Below are positions 1-8,676 of a stretch of 64,000 nt of DNA, in pieces. The position numbers and the translations under genes are program-made. The notes beneath the pieces are model-generated. The model was not told the origin of the DNA. It ran no database searches and worked only from the letters and a program-made list of their open reading frames with translations. The DNA comes from Streptomyces sp. APSN-46.1 (lineage in GTDB: Bacteria > Actinomycetota > Actinomycetes > Streptomycetales > Streptomycetaceae), in NCBI RefSeq assembly GCF_022815725.1, contig NZ_JALGRF010000004.1:274133-338132 (forward strand), written 5' to 3'. Numbering within the stretch: the stretch's first letter is position 1; the number at the start of each line of letters is the position of its first letter.

Positions 1-748
1 CGGCCGCCGGGGCCGCCGCGGTCCGGGCGGCCCGCGGAGTACGGTCCGGCGCGCTCGGAAGTCCGGACGCGAGGGCTCGTACGAAGGCCAGCGCGGCGCG
101 CAGCGGACGTACCGGGTGGGTCTCCGAGGAGAGCCGGGACAGCTCGACCAGCCGGAACAGGGCGGCGTCGCCGCGCCCGAGCAGCCAGCCGGCGGCGAGC
201 GCGGCCAGCAGGTGGCCGAGCAGCATGGCGGGGCTGAACAGGCCGGTCGCGGGTGCCGCGGTGGCCTGGGCCATGTGTGCGTGGGCCGCGTGGCCTTGTG
301 CGGCGGTCTGTCCGGCCATGGCGGCCGGATCCAGCCCGGCGCTCTCCACGATCCGCCGGGCGTCGGCCGGGCTGAGCGGAATGGAGTTGCCTCCGCAGAC
401 CAACTGGGCGGCGAGGGCCGCCAGCGAGGTGTCGGAGGAGGCGGTGGCGCCACCGGCTGAAGGGGCGGCCGCGGCGCTGTGCTGGCCGAGGCCGAACAGC
501 GCGTGCAGCCCGAGCTGGCCGACGGTGAGTCCGGCGGCGATTCCGGGCAGCGAGTGGCGGCGGCCCGCGAGCGGGGCCGCGACCGCGAACACGGCCAGGA
601 AGGCGATGCCGACCACCCACCAGGGCACGGTGGCGCAGGAGGCCATGGCGTGGCCGGCCGCCGACAGCACGACGCAGACCGCGGTGAACACCGCGGCCCG
701 GATCATCCGGAGGCCCGCTCCGGCATGCGTCGTGTGGGGGGCAGTCAT
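1..748 (-). CDS. Conserved integral membrane protein, 3' end cut by window edge
   Basis: The ATG opens a frame that runs off the left edge after 249 codons, so the C-terminus is missing. The visible part is Ala/Leu/Gly-rich with at least four hydrophobic stretches: about residues 15-32, 43-60, 68-85 and 165-185. A loop of about residues 95-165 carries a Cys and a short His/Met-rich patch (HAAHAHMAQ). That patch could bind a metal, but nothing proves it. It faces away from the ATPase gene to its right, across an intergenic stretch of about 180 bp. I recognise it as the kind of conserved Streptomyces membrane protein with no assigned function. Topology and role are inference. Confidence 0.6.
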   Translation of the reverse strand, partial: MTAPHTTHAGAGLRMIRAAVFTAVCVVLSAAGHAMASCATVPWWVVGIAFLAVFAVAAPLAGRRHSLPGIAAGLTVGQLGLHALFGLGQHSAAAAPSAGGATASSDTSLAALAAQLVCGGNSIPLSPADARRIVESAGLDPAAMAGQTAAQGHAAHAHMAQATAAPATGLFSPAMLLGHLLAALAAGWLLGRGDAALFRLVELSRLSSETHPVRPLRAALAFVRALASGLPSAPDRTPRAARTAAAPAA

Positions 749-930
749 GGCCGGGCCATCATCGCACTGCGCCGATGCTTCCCATACGGCAGGTCCGGAA
801 CGTCCGATGCGTCCCTCCCGGCCGCGTCGGACGTCATACACCGCCGCCCGGGAGTGTCACATCGGCCGAATGAGGGCTGTGGCGGCCGCCGGGGGCTTAC
901 GGCTGACCGCATGAGGCAATAGGTAACCGT

Positions 931-1413
931 ATGAGCATCTGGTGGTCTCTCCACTTGCGGCGCGAAGCCGCGAGCGTCCCGCTCGCCCGGCGGTTGCTGC
1001 TGGGGGCGATGGAGACCGCGGGGGTGGACCCGGACATCTCCTTCGAACTGTCGGTGGCGCTGAGCGAGGCCTGCGCGAACGCGGTGGAACACGGCGGTCC
1101 GTCGGTCGGCCTCGGCCCCGACGGGGACCCGGTCCCGGAGGCGTGCGCGGCGTACCGCGTCACGGCGTACTTGGACGGGGACTGCTGCCGCATCGAGGTG
1201 ACCGACTCGGGTCCGGGTTTCCCGCCTTCGACGGTGTCCGGGCGCAGACCGGAGCCGGCCGGTTCCTCGGAGAAAGAGCACGGCCGGGGCCTGGGGCTCA
1301 TCACCGAACTCGCCGATCACGTCCGGTTCCGCAACCGGCCGGGCCGGGGCGCGGTGGTCAGCTTCGACAAGATCCTCAAGTGGCGCGAGGGCGCGCTGCT
1401 CAAGGTGTCGTAG
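931..1413 (+). CDS. ATP-binding protein of the anti-sigma-factor (HATPase_c_2) type
   Basis: A 160-residue single-domain GHKL ATPase. The N box reads ELSVALSEACANAVEHG (about residues 42-58), and the G boxes appear as DSGPGF (about 92-97) and GRGLGL (about 118-123). The fold is shared by SpoIIAB/RsbW kinases, which bind a sigma factor and phosphorylate an anti-sigma antagonist. Streptomyces carry many such stand-alone proteins, and most have no known partner. No sigma factor or antagonist gene is adjacent. The PP2C-type phosphatase about 2 kb away could belong to the same partner-switching logic, but that is inference. It starts at ATG; the next gene is convergent. Confidence 0.82.
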   Translation: MSIWWSLHLRREAASVPLARRLLLGAMETAGVDPDISFELSVALSEACANAVEHGGPSVGLGPDGDPVPEACAAYRVTAYLDGDCCRIEVTDSGPGFPPSTVSGRRPEPAGSSEKEHGRGLGLITELADHVRFRNRPGRGAVVSFDKILKWREGALLKVS

Positions 1414-1545
1414 CCGCGCGCGCCTCCGGACACCGGCCCGCCTGCCTCCGGACACCAGCCCGCGCGCCTCCGGACATGCCGATGGGCGGGACCCGCGTAC
1501 GGGAACCCGCCCACCAGCCGTGCGGAACACCAGCCGCGCGGAAGG

Positions 1546-3012
1546 TCAGCCCTTGAGCCGCGCCATCCACGCCTCGACCTCTGCTGACGCGCGCGGCAGT
1601 CCGGCCGACAGGTTCTCGTTGCCGTCCTCGGTGACGAGGATGTCGTCCTCGATCCGGACGCCGATGCCCCGGTACTCCTCGGGCACGGTCAGGTCGTCGG
1701 TCTGGAAGTACAGCCCGGGCTCGACGGTGAGGCACATGCCGGGCTGCAGCGTCCCGTCCACGTACGCCTCGGTCCGCGCGACGGCGCAGTCGTGGACGTC
1801 CATGCCGAGCATGTGGCCGGTGCCGTGCAGGGTCCAGCGGCGCTGGAGGCTCAGCTCCAGGACGCGCTCGACCGGGCCCTCCAGCAGGCCCCACTCCACG
1901 AGCTTCTCGGCCAGCACGCGCTGCGCGGCATCGTGGAAGTCGCGGAACTTCGCACCCGGCTGCACGGCGGCGATGCCGGCTTCCTGGGCCTCGTACACCG
2001 CGTCGTAGATCTTGCGCTGGATGTCGCTGTACGTGCCGTTGATCGGCAGCGTGCGCGTGACGTCTGCGGTGTAGAGGTCGCGGGTTTCCACACCGGCGTC
2101 GAGCAGCAGCAGGTCGCCGGGGCGGACCTCGCCGTCGTTGCGTACCCAGTGCAGCGTGCAGGCGTTCGGGCCGGCGGCGCAGATGGAGCCGTAGCCGACG
2201 TCGTTGCCCTCGACGCGGGCGCGCAGGAAGAACGTGCCCTCGATGTAGCGCTCGGAGGTGGCCTCGGCCTTGTCGAGCACCTTCACGACGTCCTCGAAGC
2301 CGCGGACGGTGGAGTCGACGGCCTTGCGCAGCTCGCCGATCTCGAACCGGTCCTTCACGGCACGGGCCTCGGAGAGGAAGACGCGCAGCTCCTCGTCCCG
2401 TTCGGCGGTGACCTTGTCCGTCAGCGCCTTCTCGATGACCGCGTCGTGGCCGCGCAGCACGCGGACCGGGCCCTCGGCCGCGGCGAGGGCGTCCGCGAGT
2501 TCGCGGACGTCCTTGGCGGGGATGCCCAGGAGCTGCTCGGCCTCGGCGAGGGAGCGGCGGCGGCCGACCCACAGCTCGCCCTGGTTGGACAGCCAGAACT
2601 CGCCGTTCTCGCGGTTGGAGCGCGGCAGCAGGTAGAGGGTGGCGGTGTGGCCGCTCGTGCCCGAGGGCTCCAGGACCAGCACGCCGTTCTCCGTCTGGTC
2701 GCCGGTGAGGTACGCGTACTCGGTCGAGGAGCGGAACGGGTACTCGCAGTCGTTCGAGCGGGTCTTGAGCCGGCCCGCGGGGACGACGAGGCGCTCGCCG
2801 GGGAACCGCGCGGACAGCGCGGCGCGGCGGGTGGCCGTGTGCGCGGCCTGGGCGATGGGCTTCAGCCCGTGCAGCTCGGTGTCGGCCCAGCCGGTGCGCA
2901 TGTTGTCCGCGAGTTCGTCGCTGACGCCCGGGTACAGCGTGTTCTTGCGCTGCTTGTGCTTCTCCTGGGGCTGCTCTTCTTCCAGGGTCTCCGGGGTGAG
3001 CTCGTCAGCCAC
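1546..3012 (-). CDS. pepP: Xaa-Pro aminopeptidase (aminopeptidase P, M24B)
   Basis: A 488-residue cytoplasmic metallopeptidase that releases an N-terminal residue preceding proline. An N-terminal AMP_N domain (about residues 45-190) precedes the pita-bread M24 domain (about 230-475). The dinuclear metal ligands are visible in order: Asp in LLLDAGVE, Asp in YTADVTRT, His in LHGTGHMLGMDVHD, Glu in TVEPGLYF and Glu in VRIEDDILV. The length is normal for actinobacterial PepP. The first 30 residues are charged and glutamine/glutamate-rich. The gene reads toward the ATPase gene and is followed by no obvious operon partner. The adjacent phosphatase lies about 95 bp upstream in the same direction and may be co-transcribed. 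Confidence 0.93.
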   Translation of the reverse strand: MADELTPETLEEEQPQEKHKQRKNTLYPGVSDELADNMRTGWADTELHGLKPIAQAAHTATRRAALSARFPGERLVVPAGRLKTRSNDCEYPFRSSTEYAYLTGDQTENGVLVLEPSGTSGHTATLYLLPRSNRENGEFWLSNQGELWVGRRRSLAEAEQLLGIPAKDVRELADALAAAEGPVRVLRGHDAVIEKALTDKVTAERDEELRVFLSEARAVKDRFEIGELRKAVDSTVRGFEDVVKVLDKAEATSERYIEGTFFLRARVEGNDVGYGSICAAGPNACTLHWVRNDGEVRPGDLLLLDAGVETRDLYTADVTRTLPINGTYSDIQRKIYDAVYEAQEAGIAAVQPGAKFRDFHDAAQRVLAEKLVEWGLLEGPVERVLELSLQRRWTLHGTGHMLGMDVHDCAVARTEAYVDGTLQPGMCLTVEPGLYFQTDDLTVPEEYRGIGVRIEDDILVTEDGNENLSAGLPRASAEVEAWMARLKG

Positions 3013-3107
3013 GTCTTCTCCTCAAGCTGCGACGGTAAGGCAAAGTCCGGGTGCGGACCCACCCATCGTAGGCGCGAGCGGAAGATACCCGATGGATCTG
3101 TGATACA

Positions 3108-4535
3108 TCAGTCAAACCGGGCGGCGAGCAGCACGATGTCCTCGACGGCGTCCTCCCGCGCCGACTCGGCGGCTCCCTCCGGGAGCACATTGCGCAGGAC
3201 GTGGTCGCAGAGGGCGGCCGGGTCGTCGCGGGCGCTACGGGGAACCCCCGCGGCCGCCGCGTGCAGCCGGGCGTACGCCCGGTCCATGGGGTCACCGGTA
3301 CGCCGCAGCAGCCCGTCGGTGTACAGCAGCACCGTTTCTCCAGGTGCGGGTTCGATCTCCACGCTCGGCGCTTCCCAGCAGGCCAGCATCCCCAGCGGCG
3401 CGGAGAGCGAGGTCTCCACGTACTCGGTGCGGCGCTCTCCGATGAGCAGCGGCGGCGTGTGCCCGGCGCCGGCCAGAAGGATCTTCCTCTGGGCCGGCTC
3501 GCAGTACGCGAAGAGGGCGGTCGCCGAGCGCGCCGGCTCGGTCAGGCGCAGCAGCAGCTCCAGGTCGGACAGGACGGCGACGGGGTCCTCCCCCTCCATG
3601 ACGGCGTACGCGCGCAGCGACGCCCGCAGCCGCCCCATCGCGGCGACGGCGCTCGGGCCCGACCCGGTGACGGAGCCGACGGCCAGGCCCAGTGCCCCCT
3701 CGGGCAGCGGCAGCGCGTCGTACCAGTCGCCGCCGCCGCGCGGGCCGGTGTGGTGGCGGGCGGCGAGCTGGACTCCGGCGATCCGCGGGAGCCGGCTGGG
3801 CAGCAATTCCTCGGCGACGATGGCCAGCCGGGAGCGGGAGCGCTCGACCTCCACCATCCGGGCCAGGTGCTCGGCGCCGTGCCGGACGTAGAGGCCGACG
3901 AGGTCGCGCTGGCGTTCGCTGGGCTCGGCCTGCTCGTCGTAGAGCCAGACGGCCGCGCCGAGCCGTCCGGTGGCCTCGGCGGTCAGCGGCAGCGCGTAGC
4001 TGGCGGCGTAGCCGAGACGGGCGGCGACCTCGCGGTGGCGGGGGTCGACGGGAGCGCCGTACCCCCCGGTGCCGGGCGCGGCGCCGGGTTCGGGGAGCAC
4101 CTCGGAGCCGCCCTGGGCGTCGGGGAGTCCGTCGAGGATGCGGCCGTACGAGGTGGCACTGCGCGGCACGGTCTCGATGTGGCCGAGGTCGGCGCGGCCG
4201 AGGCCCAGGCCGATGGTGGTGGTGGGGCCGAGGCCGTCGGAGGGCTCCAGGACGATCAGGCCGCGGCGGGCGCCGACGAGTGCGGCTCCGGCGCGCAGGA
4301 ACTCATGGAGGGAGGAGTCGAGGTCGCCGGCGCGGGCAAGGCGCTCGGTGAGCTCGTTGAGGGTGGTGAGGTCGGAGACCATGCCCGCCAGCCGGTCCTG
4401 GATGAGCGTGCCGGCGGCAGGGGGCGGGGCGGCCGGTGTGGCGGCGGGGCGTGCGGGCGTGGGCGCCGCAGTGTGCGGTGACGCTGTAACGGCCGGATCG
4501 ATTCCAGCCACTTTCGGCAGATGCGGGGCGCTCAT
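3108..4535 (-). CDS. GAF-domain PP2C-family protein serine/threonine phosphatase (SpoIIE type)
   Basis: A 475-residue protein. A Pro/Ala-rich N-terminus (to about residue 45) is followed by a GAF-like sensor domain (about 60-235). The C-terminal PP2C_SIG domain (about 255-470) shows RHHTGPRGGGDWYDALPL with the metal-binding GD/D motif, then VTGSGPSA and LLYTDGLLRR. Phosphatases of this type dephosphorylate anti-sigma antagonists and so free sigma factors in actinobacterial partner switching. It has no membrane segments, so it is probably cytosolic. The two anti-sigma-type ATPases elsewhere in the first 9 kb are possible partners, but no direct link is visible. Confidence 0.85.
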   Translation of the reverse strand: MSAPHLPKVAGIDPAVTASPHTAAPTPARPAATPAAPPPAAGTLIQDRLAGMVSDLTTLNELTERLARAGDLDSSLHEFLRAGAALVGARRGLIVLEPSDGLGPTTTIGLGLGRADLGHIETVPRSATSYGRILDGLPDAQGGSEVLPEPGAAPGTGGYGAPVDPRHREVAARLGYAASYALPLTAEATGRLGAAVWLYDEQAEPSERQRDLVGLYVRHGAEHLARMVEVERSRSRLAIVAEELLPSRLPRIAGVQLAARHHTGPRGGGDWYDALPLPEGALGLAVGSVTGSGPSAVAAMGRLRASLRAYAVMEGEDPVAVLSDLELLLRLTEPARSATALFAYCEPAQRKILLAGAGHTPPLLIGERRTEYVETSLSAPLGMLACWEAPSVEIEPAPGETVLLYTDGLLRRTGDPMDRAYARLHAAAAGVPRSARDDPAALCDHVLRNVLPEGAAESAREDAVEDIVLLAARFD

Positions 4536-5059
4536 GGCGTCCGCCTATCCACCTGGTGTGATTCGCCATATAGCATCGCAAACCCCCAGATCGTGCTGCG
4601 CCGCCATCAATGAATCCACATCTACACGCACACGAGGAGCGATGTCCAGCATTGCCCAGGTGGGAATCCTGGTGTCCGTGGGACGGCAACTCACTGTCGA
4701 GCCAAGGCTAGAACTTGGCCGGAAAAAGCCGGAAGCAGACGGTTTTTGCGATCGACTGAGCGGGCGTCGAAGTCGCTCCGGGTACGTAATCGTTGGTGCC
4801 CGGGGGCAGTTGACGCGGTCCGGCACCCGCTGGGAACCGCCCGGCCCGGGCCGTCGTCCTAAGCGGCGGCAGCCGGTCTGGGTACTGCTGCGGGTCGCGC
4901 TCAGCCCCCGCCGGACGTTTCATGGACCCGTAAGAAAACTGCACGAACCGTGTGAACCTGCTTCAGGCGGACAGTGACGCGAAACGTGTACGTGTAGTGA
5001 AACACCGCTTACATGGTGTGATGTGGCCCTCGGCGTTCAACGGAAAGGAACGAGCGCTC
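4536..5059. other. Long intergenic region between divergent genes
   Basis: About 520 bp separate the phosphatase start from the prim-pol-like gene. I see no convincing gene. On the minus strand a TGCTATAT sequence about 30 bp upstream of the phosphatase start could be a -10 element. Near the right end short AT-richer runs and the repeated GTGTACGTGTAGTG / CATGGTGTGATGTG stretch could be promoter or operator DNA for the rightward gene. Confidence 0.35.
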
Positions 5060-5839
5060 ATGCGCGAGATCCTCGGAAGGCGTCTCCAGCGGCTCCGTAA
5101 TCGCTGCCAATCCCTGCGCTCGGCCTTGTCCTCTGCCCTGTCCTCTGCCCTGTCTTCGGTCTTGCCCTCGGCTCCGTCCTCGGGCACGCCTTCAGCGGAA
5201 GTCGGCACTCCGGCCGGTACCTCGACTCTTCTCGACGCGGCGCTGACCTGCGCCACGACCTGGCAGTGGCCGGTTCTGCCGGGGGTCGGCCGCGCCGGGG
5301 GCGACAGTGCTCGGTGCGCCTGTCCGGACCCCGACTGTGTGGTGCCCGGCGCGCACCCCTTCGATCCGGGGCTCCTGGCGGCCACCATTGACGCCCGGAT
5401 GGTGGCCTGGTGGTGGACGAGGCGCCCCTCGGCCCCCGTACTGCTGGCCACCGGTGGCGCTGCCCCGTGCGCCGTGAGCCTCCCGGCCGGCGCGGCGGCG
5501 CGTGCCGTCGTACGCCTGGACGCGCAGGGCATGCGGCTCGGTCCGATCGTCGCGACGCCGACCCGGTGGTCGCTGCTGGTGGCGCCGTATTCGCTGGAGC
5601 GGCTCGGCGAACTCCTCTACGCCAAGGACCATGTGCCCTCCTCGCTGCGCTTCCACGGCGAGGGCGGCTATCTGCTGCTGCCGCCCTCCGCCGCGTCCGG
5701 TGGCGGCCAGGTGCGGTGGGAGCGGGAGCCGGCCGACGGCATCGGAAGCCTCTGGCTGCCGGAGGTCGAGGAGGTCGTGCACGCGCTGGTCGAGGCGAGC
5801 AGCGGGGCGCCCGGCGGCGGGAGCCGGCTCGCGTACTGA
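5060..5839 (+). CDS. Bifunctional DNA primase/polymerase N-terminal (prim-pol) domain-like protein
   Basis: A 259-residue protein starting at the ATG preceded by GGAAAGGA; upstream in-frame codons have no comparable site. After a basic start and a low-complexity Ser/Ala/Leu stretch (about residues 19-42) comes the signature of the actinobacterial prim-pol N-terminal family. It reads TWQWPVLPGV, then CACPDPDCVVPGAHP, then a conserved WWWTRRPSAPVLLATG segment. Replicative prim-pols have further catalytic and helicase domains. This protein ends after one domain, so polymerase activity is doubtful. Many Streptomyces carry such stand-alone proteins, often annotated as regulatory. The low-complexity run is encoded by imperfect 12-bp repeats. 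Confidence 0.68.
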   Translation: MREILGRRLQRLRNRCQSLRSALSSALSSALSSVLPSAPSSGTPSAEVGTPAGTSTLLDAALTCATTWQWPVLPGVGRAGGDSARCACPDPDCVVPGAHPFDPGLLAATIDARMVAWWWTRRPSAPVLLATGGAAPCAVSLPAGAAARAVVRLDAQGMRLGPIVATPTRWSLLVAPYSLERLGELLYAKDHVPSSLRFHGEGGYLLLPPSAASGGGQVRWEREPADGIGSLWLPEVEEVVHALVEASSGAPGGGSRLAY

Positions 5840-6020
5840 GCGTTCCGCGTGTTCCAGGCGTCTGGGCGCTCCTGGCGTTCTCGGCGTTCCGGGGGCTCTG
5901 GGCGCTCGTTCGTCGGGCTCACTCGACGCATCACTCGTACGGGTGCCAGCGGGACGAGTTTCCAAGGGAATTGGGCGCGGGGATCTCCGAGCCCCATTCC
6001 CGCGTCGCTATCTTCGGCGA

Positions 6021-6608
6021 ATGAATCTCCGCTTGATCGGTATCGGCGCCGGTGTGCTGGTCATCTTGTCGCTCCCGCTCGCGGGAGCGATCGCCGGGCC
6101 GGATTTCGCCGGTCAGGGCGACGGAAAGGGCGGCGGGTTGCTCACCTCGCTGGGACTGTCCGATCCCGCGGGCCACTCGCGTACCCCACATCAGGCGCGG
6201 CCGGCCCAGTCGGCCGCCCGGCCCGCCGAGCCTGCGCCGCCCGGACCGCCGGAGCAGCCCCGTACGGATTCCCGGTGCGGGCCCGAACTCTCCTCGCCGC
6301 AGGGCGTGGAGGCGCAGACGTGCGTGCTGGTGGGTGCGGGCCAGACCTGGGGCCGCAGCTACTACCGCAACACCAGCGGGCATCCGCTGGACGCCGTACT
6401 GACGGTGATGGGGCCGGCCGGGCGTACCGTGCAGATCCTGTGCGCGGTCGACTCGGGCGATGAGCCGGGTCTGTGCGAGACGCCGAGGGAGGCTTCGGCG
6501 GGATTGCCGGACGACTACACGGCCGTTGCGGAGTTTGCAGTTCCGGATGATGAAGGGAAGCTGCTGCTGCGGTCCGGAAGCAACTCACCGGCACCAGGAG
6601 ACGGTTGA
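6021..6608 (+). CDS. Secreted or membrane-anchored hypothetical protein
   Basis: A 195-residue protein. The N-terminus has a hydrophobic segment at about residues 4-26 (LIGIGAGVLVILSLPLAGAIAG) that looks like a signal peptide or anchor. A Pro/Ala/Arg-rich linker follows (about 52-90). A compact C-terminal domain (about 92-190) holds four cysteines (CGPELSS, QTCVLV, QILCAV, GLCETP), consistent with disulfides outside the cell. I do not recognise the family; the function is unknown. It starts at the ATG just after TCTTCGGCGA, which is a weak ribosome binding site. A strong hairpin follows the stop codon. Confidence 0.6.
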   Translation: MNLRLIGIGAGVLVILSLPLAGAIAGPDFAGQGDGKGGGLLTSLGLSDPAGHSRTPHQARPAQSAARPAEPAPPGPPEQPRTDSRCGPELSSPQGVEAQTCVLVGAGQTWGRSYYRNTSGHPLDAVLTVMGPAGRTVQILCAVDSGDEPGLCETPREASAGLPDDYTAVAEFAVPDDEGKLLLRSGSNSPAPGDG

Positions 6609-6627
6609 CCGCCGTGGAAAATTGAAG

Positions 6628-6667
6628 GCCCGGTCGCTGGCGACGGGGGATGCACCAGCGACCGGGC
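6628..6667 (+). terminator. Strong hairpin terminator after the secreted-protein gene
   Basis: A perfect 13-bp inverted repeat (GCCCGGTCGCTGG / CCAGCGACCGGGC) encloses a 14-base loop. It lies 20 bp after the stop codon. It lacks a T-tract, as is common in Streptomyces. Confidence 0.75.
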
Positions 6668-6687
6668 TACAAGAACCGTAACAAGAG

Positions 6688-6741
6688 ATCGCCTGTTCGC
6701 AAATTCGATCTCTGATATTCAGACATAGATTTGCAGGCGAT
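6688..6741. other. AT-rich structured element with bulged inverted repeat
   Basis: The arms ATCGCCTG and CAAAT on the left (with TTCG between them) pair with ATTTG and CAGGCGAT on the right. The AT-rich loop is 24 bases. It sits between two convergent genes and is much richer in A/T than its surroundings. It may terminate the minus-strand SEC-C gene, but the structure is larger than needed for that. Confidence 0.5.
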
Positions 6742-6788
6742 TAGCGGGAGTTGTGACCCCAGTCACCGGACCCGCGGGTGCACGGAGG

Positions 6789-7763
6789 TCAGCTGATCGT
6801 GACCTGGCGATTGGTGAGGCCACCGCGTGCCCGGCGCTCCTCGACGGAGAGCGGGGCGTCCGTGGCGAGGGCCGCGGCCAGCCGTTCCGCGAACTCCGCG
6901 GCGGGCTTCTCCACGTCGTCGGCGGAGACCCCGGTGGGCAGGTCCCAGACGGGGACCATCAGGCCGTGCGCGCGGAAGGAACCGACGAGCTTGGTGCCTT
7001 CGCCGAGGGAGGATGTGCCTGCGGCGTGCAGTCGCGCGAGGGCGTCGAGCAGCTTCTCCTCGGGGTGCGGCATGACCCAGCGCAGGTGATTCTTCTCCGG
7101 GGTCTCGCACCAGTAGGCCGCGTCGAGGCCGGCCATCTTGACGGTCGGGATCGCCGCGGCGTTGGCGCGCTCCAGCGAGGCGGCGATCTCCGGAGAGGCG
7201 TTCTGGGCGCTCTCCGATTCCGGAATCCAGAATTCGAAGCCGGTGTGCACAACCGGCTCGAAAGCGCCGCTCGTGTCCAGGAGATCCTGAAGTCGGGGAC
7301 CTTCGGCCGGAACTCGGCGGGCCGGAATCGGAGTTCCAGGTTCCGCTGCGAGCGCGCGTTCCAGGGTGTCGGCCATGTCCCGGGAGAGGTCCCCGGTGGT
7401 CGAGTCGTTCTGCAGGCCGAGGAGGACGGACCCGTCCTCACGGCGCAGCGCCGGCCAGGCCATGGGGAGTACGGTCACCAGCGTGACGGAGGGGACGCCC
7501 TCGGGCAGACCGCCCTTGAGGGTGAGTGGAACGGTGGCCGCAGGGACCAGCTCGCGCAGCGCCACCCAGTCGCACTCGCCGGGAAGTCCCTCGAACGGGC
7601 GCTGGACGTGCTCGGTGACGGCGTGCGAGGCGGCGGCGCCGTGACAGGCCTTGTAGCGGCGACCGGATCCGCAGGGGCAGGGCTCGCGGGCGCCTACCAC
7701 CGGGATCTCCCCGTTGTTGAGCTGCGGCTTTGCAGTCTTCGCTGCGGGGCGCTTCTTGGCCAT
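6789..7763 (-). CDS. DUF5926-type protein with SEC-C zinc motif
   Basis: A 324-residue protein starting [13 protein letters not shown], a basic tail. It carries the short SEC-C zinc-binding motif [14 protein letters not shown] at about residues 29-42. The rest (about 55-320) is an acidic, soluble domain of the family found throughout actinobacteria as DUF5926. SEC-C motifs occur at the end of SecA and in proteins that bind ribosomes or SecB-like partners. Here the motif is N-terminal, so a role in translation or protein handling is only a guess. The upstream in-frame codons that would lengthen the protein were rejected because MAKK fits the usual family start. Confidence 0.75.
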   Translation of the reverse strand: MAKKRPAAKTAKPQLNNGEIPVVGAREPCPCGSGRRYKACHGAAASHAVTEHVQRPFEGLPGECDWVALRELVPAATVPLTLKGGLPEGVPSVTLVTVLPMAWPALRREDGSVLLGLQNDSTTGDLSRDMADTLERALAAEPGTPIPARRVPAEGPRLQDLLDTSGAFEPVVHTGFEFWIPESESAQNASPEIAASLERANAAAIPTVKMAGLDAAYWCETPEKNHLRWVMPHPEEKLLDALARLHAAGTSSLGEGTKLVGSFRAHGLMVPVWDLPTGVSADDVEKPAAEFAERLAAALATDAPLSVEERRARGGLTNRQVTIS

Positions 7764-7900
7764 CGTGGGTGTCTCCCGGTTGCGGCGGTACGGCGTTGTG
7801 TCTGGGCGCGAGCCTAGCCGTTCGTACCGCCGGAACCGGTGGGGTGCGGCCGGGAGCACGGTCGGCGTGCGCTCCCGGTCGGCCGCGTGTGCCGATGACC

Positions 7901-7960
7901 GGTACTGCTGTCGGTGCTGTTGTCGCTGCTGCTGTCGGTACTGATGTCAGTACTGCTGTC
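7901..7960. repeat. Five in-phase 12-bp tandem repeats
   Basis: Five consecutive 12-bp units resembling GGTACTGCTGTC follow each other with one to three changes each. They lie in the 225-bp gap between two minus-strand genes and are not part of a convincing reading frame. Confidence 0.8.
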
Positions 7961-7988
7961 GGGGATCCTCTGACGGGTGATGCGGTGT

Positions 7989-8504
7989 TCAGGGATCCAG
8001 ATCGTCGAATGCGGTGCTGAAGTCGATCGCCGGAGGCGCAACGCGCGTAGCGAAATCATCGTGCCGGGCCCCGCACGCGACAATCACCCACACGGTGACC
8101 TCGCCCGCCGCACCGTCCCGGACACCCCAGTCCAGGGCCAGGGCGCTGATGATGTTCAGCCCCCGGCCGCCGCGCGCGGTGACCGAGGGCGTGGCCGGGA
8201 CCGGGCGGGTGGGACCGCCTCCGTCCGTGACCTCGACCGTCAGCCGCCCCGCTCTGTCGACGCGCCAGGCGGCGCGTATCTCCCCGTCTCCGATCTCACG
8301 CGAGCCCAGCGGCCGGCCGTGGCGGCAGGCGTTGCTGAGCAGTTCGGAAAGGATCAGTACGGCGTCGTCCACGACCGATTCGGACACTCCGCCGATACGC
8401 AATTCCTCGCGCATGCGGTGTCTCGCTTCGCCCACGCCCGCAGGACCATGGGACACGTCCATGCACGACGACGTGGGCACCTCTTGTGCCACCACCAACG
8501 CCAC
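7989..8504 (-). CDS. ATP-binding protein of the anti-sigma-factor (HATPase_c_2) type
   Basis: A 171-residue GHKL ATPase. The GTG start is fixed by a perfect AAGGAGG eight bases upstream. The N box reads LILSELLSNACRHGRP and the later boxes EVTDGGGP and GGRGLNI. The residues before the domain (about 1-30) are short and contain a Cys. The family comprises RsbW/SpoIIAB-like kinases that may sequester sigma factors or phosphorylate antagonists. No partner gene is adjacent. It is the second such protein in this window and the two differ clearly in sequence. Confidence 0.83.
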   Translation of the reverse strand: MALVVAQEVPTSSCMDVSHGPAGVGEARHRMREELRIGGVSESVVDDAVLILSELLSNACRHGRPLGSREIGDGEIRAAWRVDRAGRLTVEVTDGGGPTRPVPATPSVTARGGRGLNIISALALDWGVRDGAAGEVTVWVIVACGARHDDFATRVAPPAIDFSTAFDDLDP

Positions 8505-8625
8505 CCCCGGAACCTCCTTAGCCCCACGCCAAGGTCTGGATGCCCCAATGGCCTGGACCGGAAACCGCCAAAGTGGAGAGCTGTGACGCATTCATGACCG
8601 GTGGACGCGGAGCGGATGCGCCGGG

Positions 8626-8665
8626 GCACACCCTGTGACGTACGGGCCCGGGGTGGCGGGTGTGC
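8626..8665 (-). terminator. Hairpin downstream of the glycerophosphodiesterase gene
   Basis: An 8-bp perfect inverted repeat (GCACACCC / GGGTGTGC) with a 24-base GC-rich loop lies 11 bp past the stop codon of the minus-strand gene. It has no T-tract. Confidence 0.5.
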
Positions 8666-8676
8666 GAACCGGGAAG

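Noticed and set aside
1546..3012. Long open frames on the opposite strand and in other frames of GC-rich genes, such as the aminopeptidase
   Set aside because: They are shadows of the real frame: no ribosome binding sites, and composition rich in Arg/Gly/Pro without family motifs.
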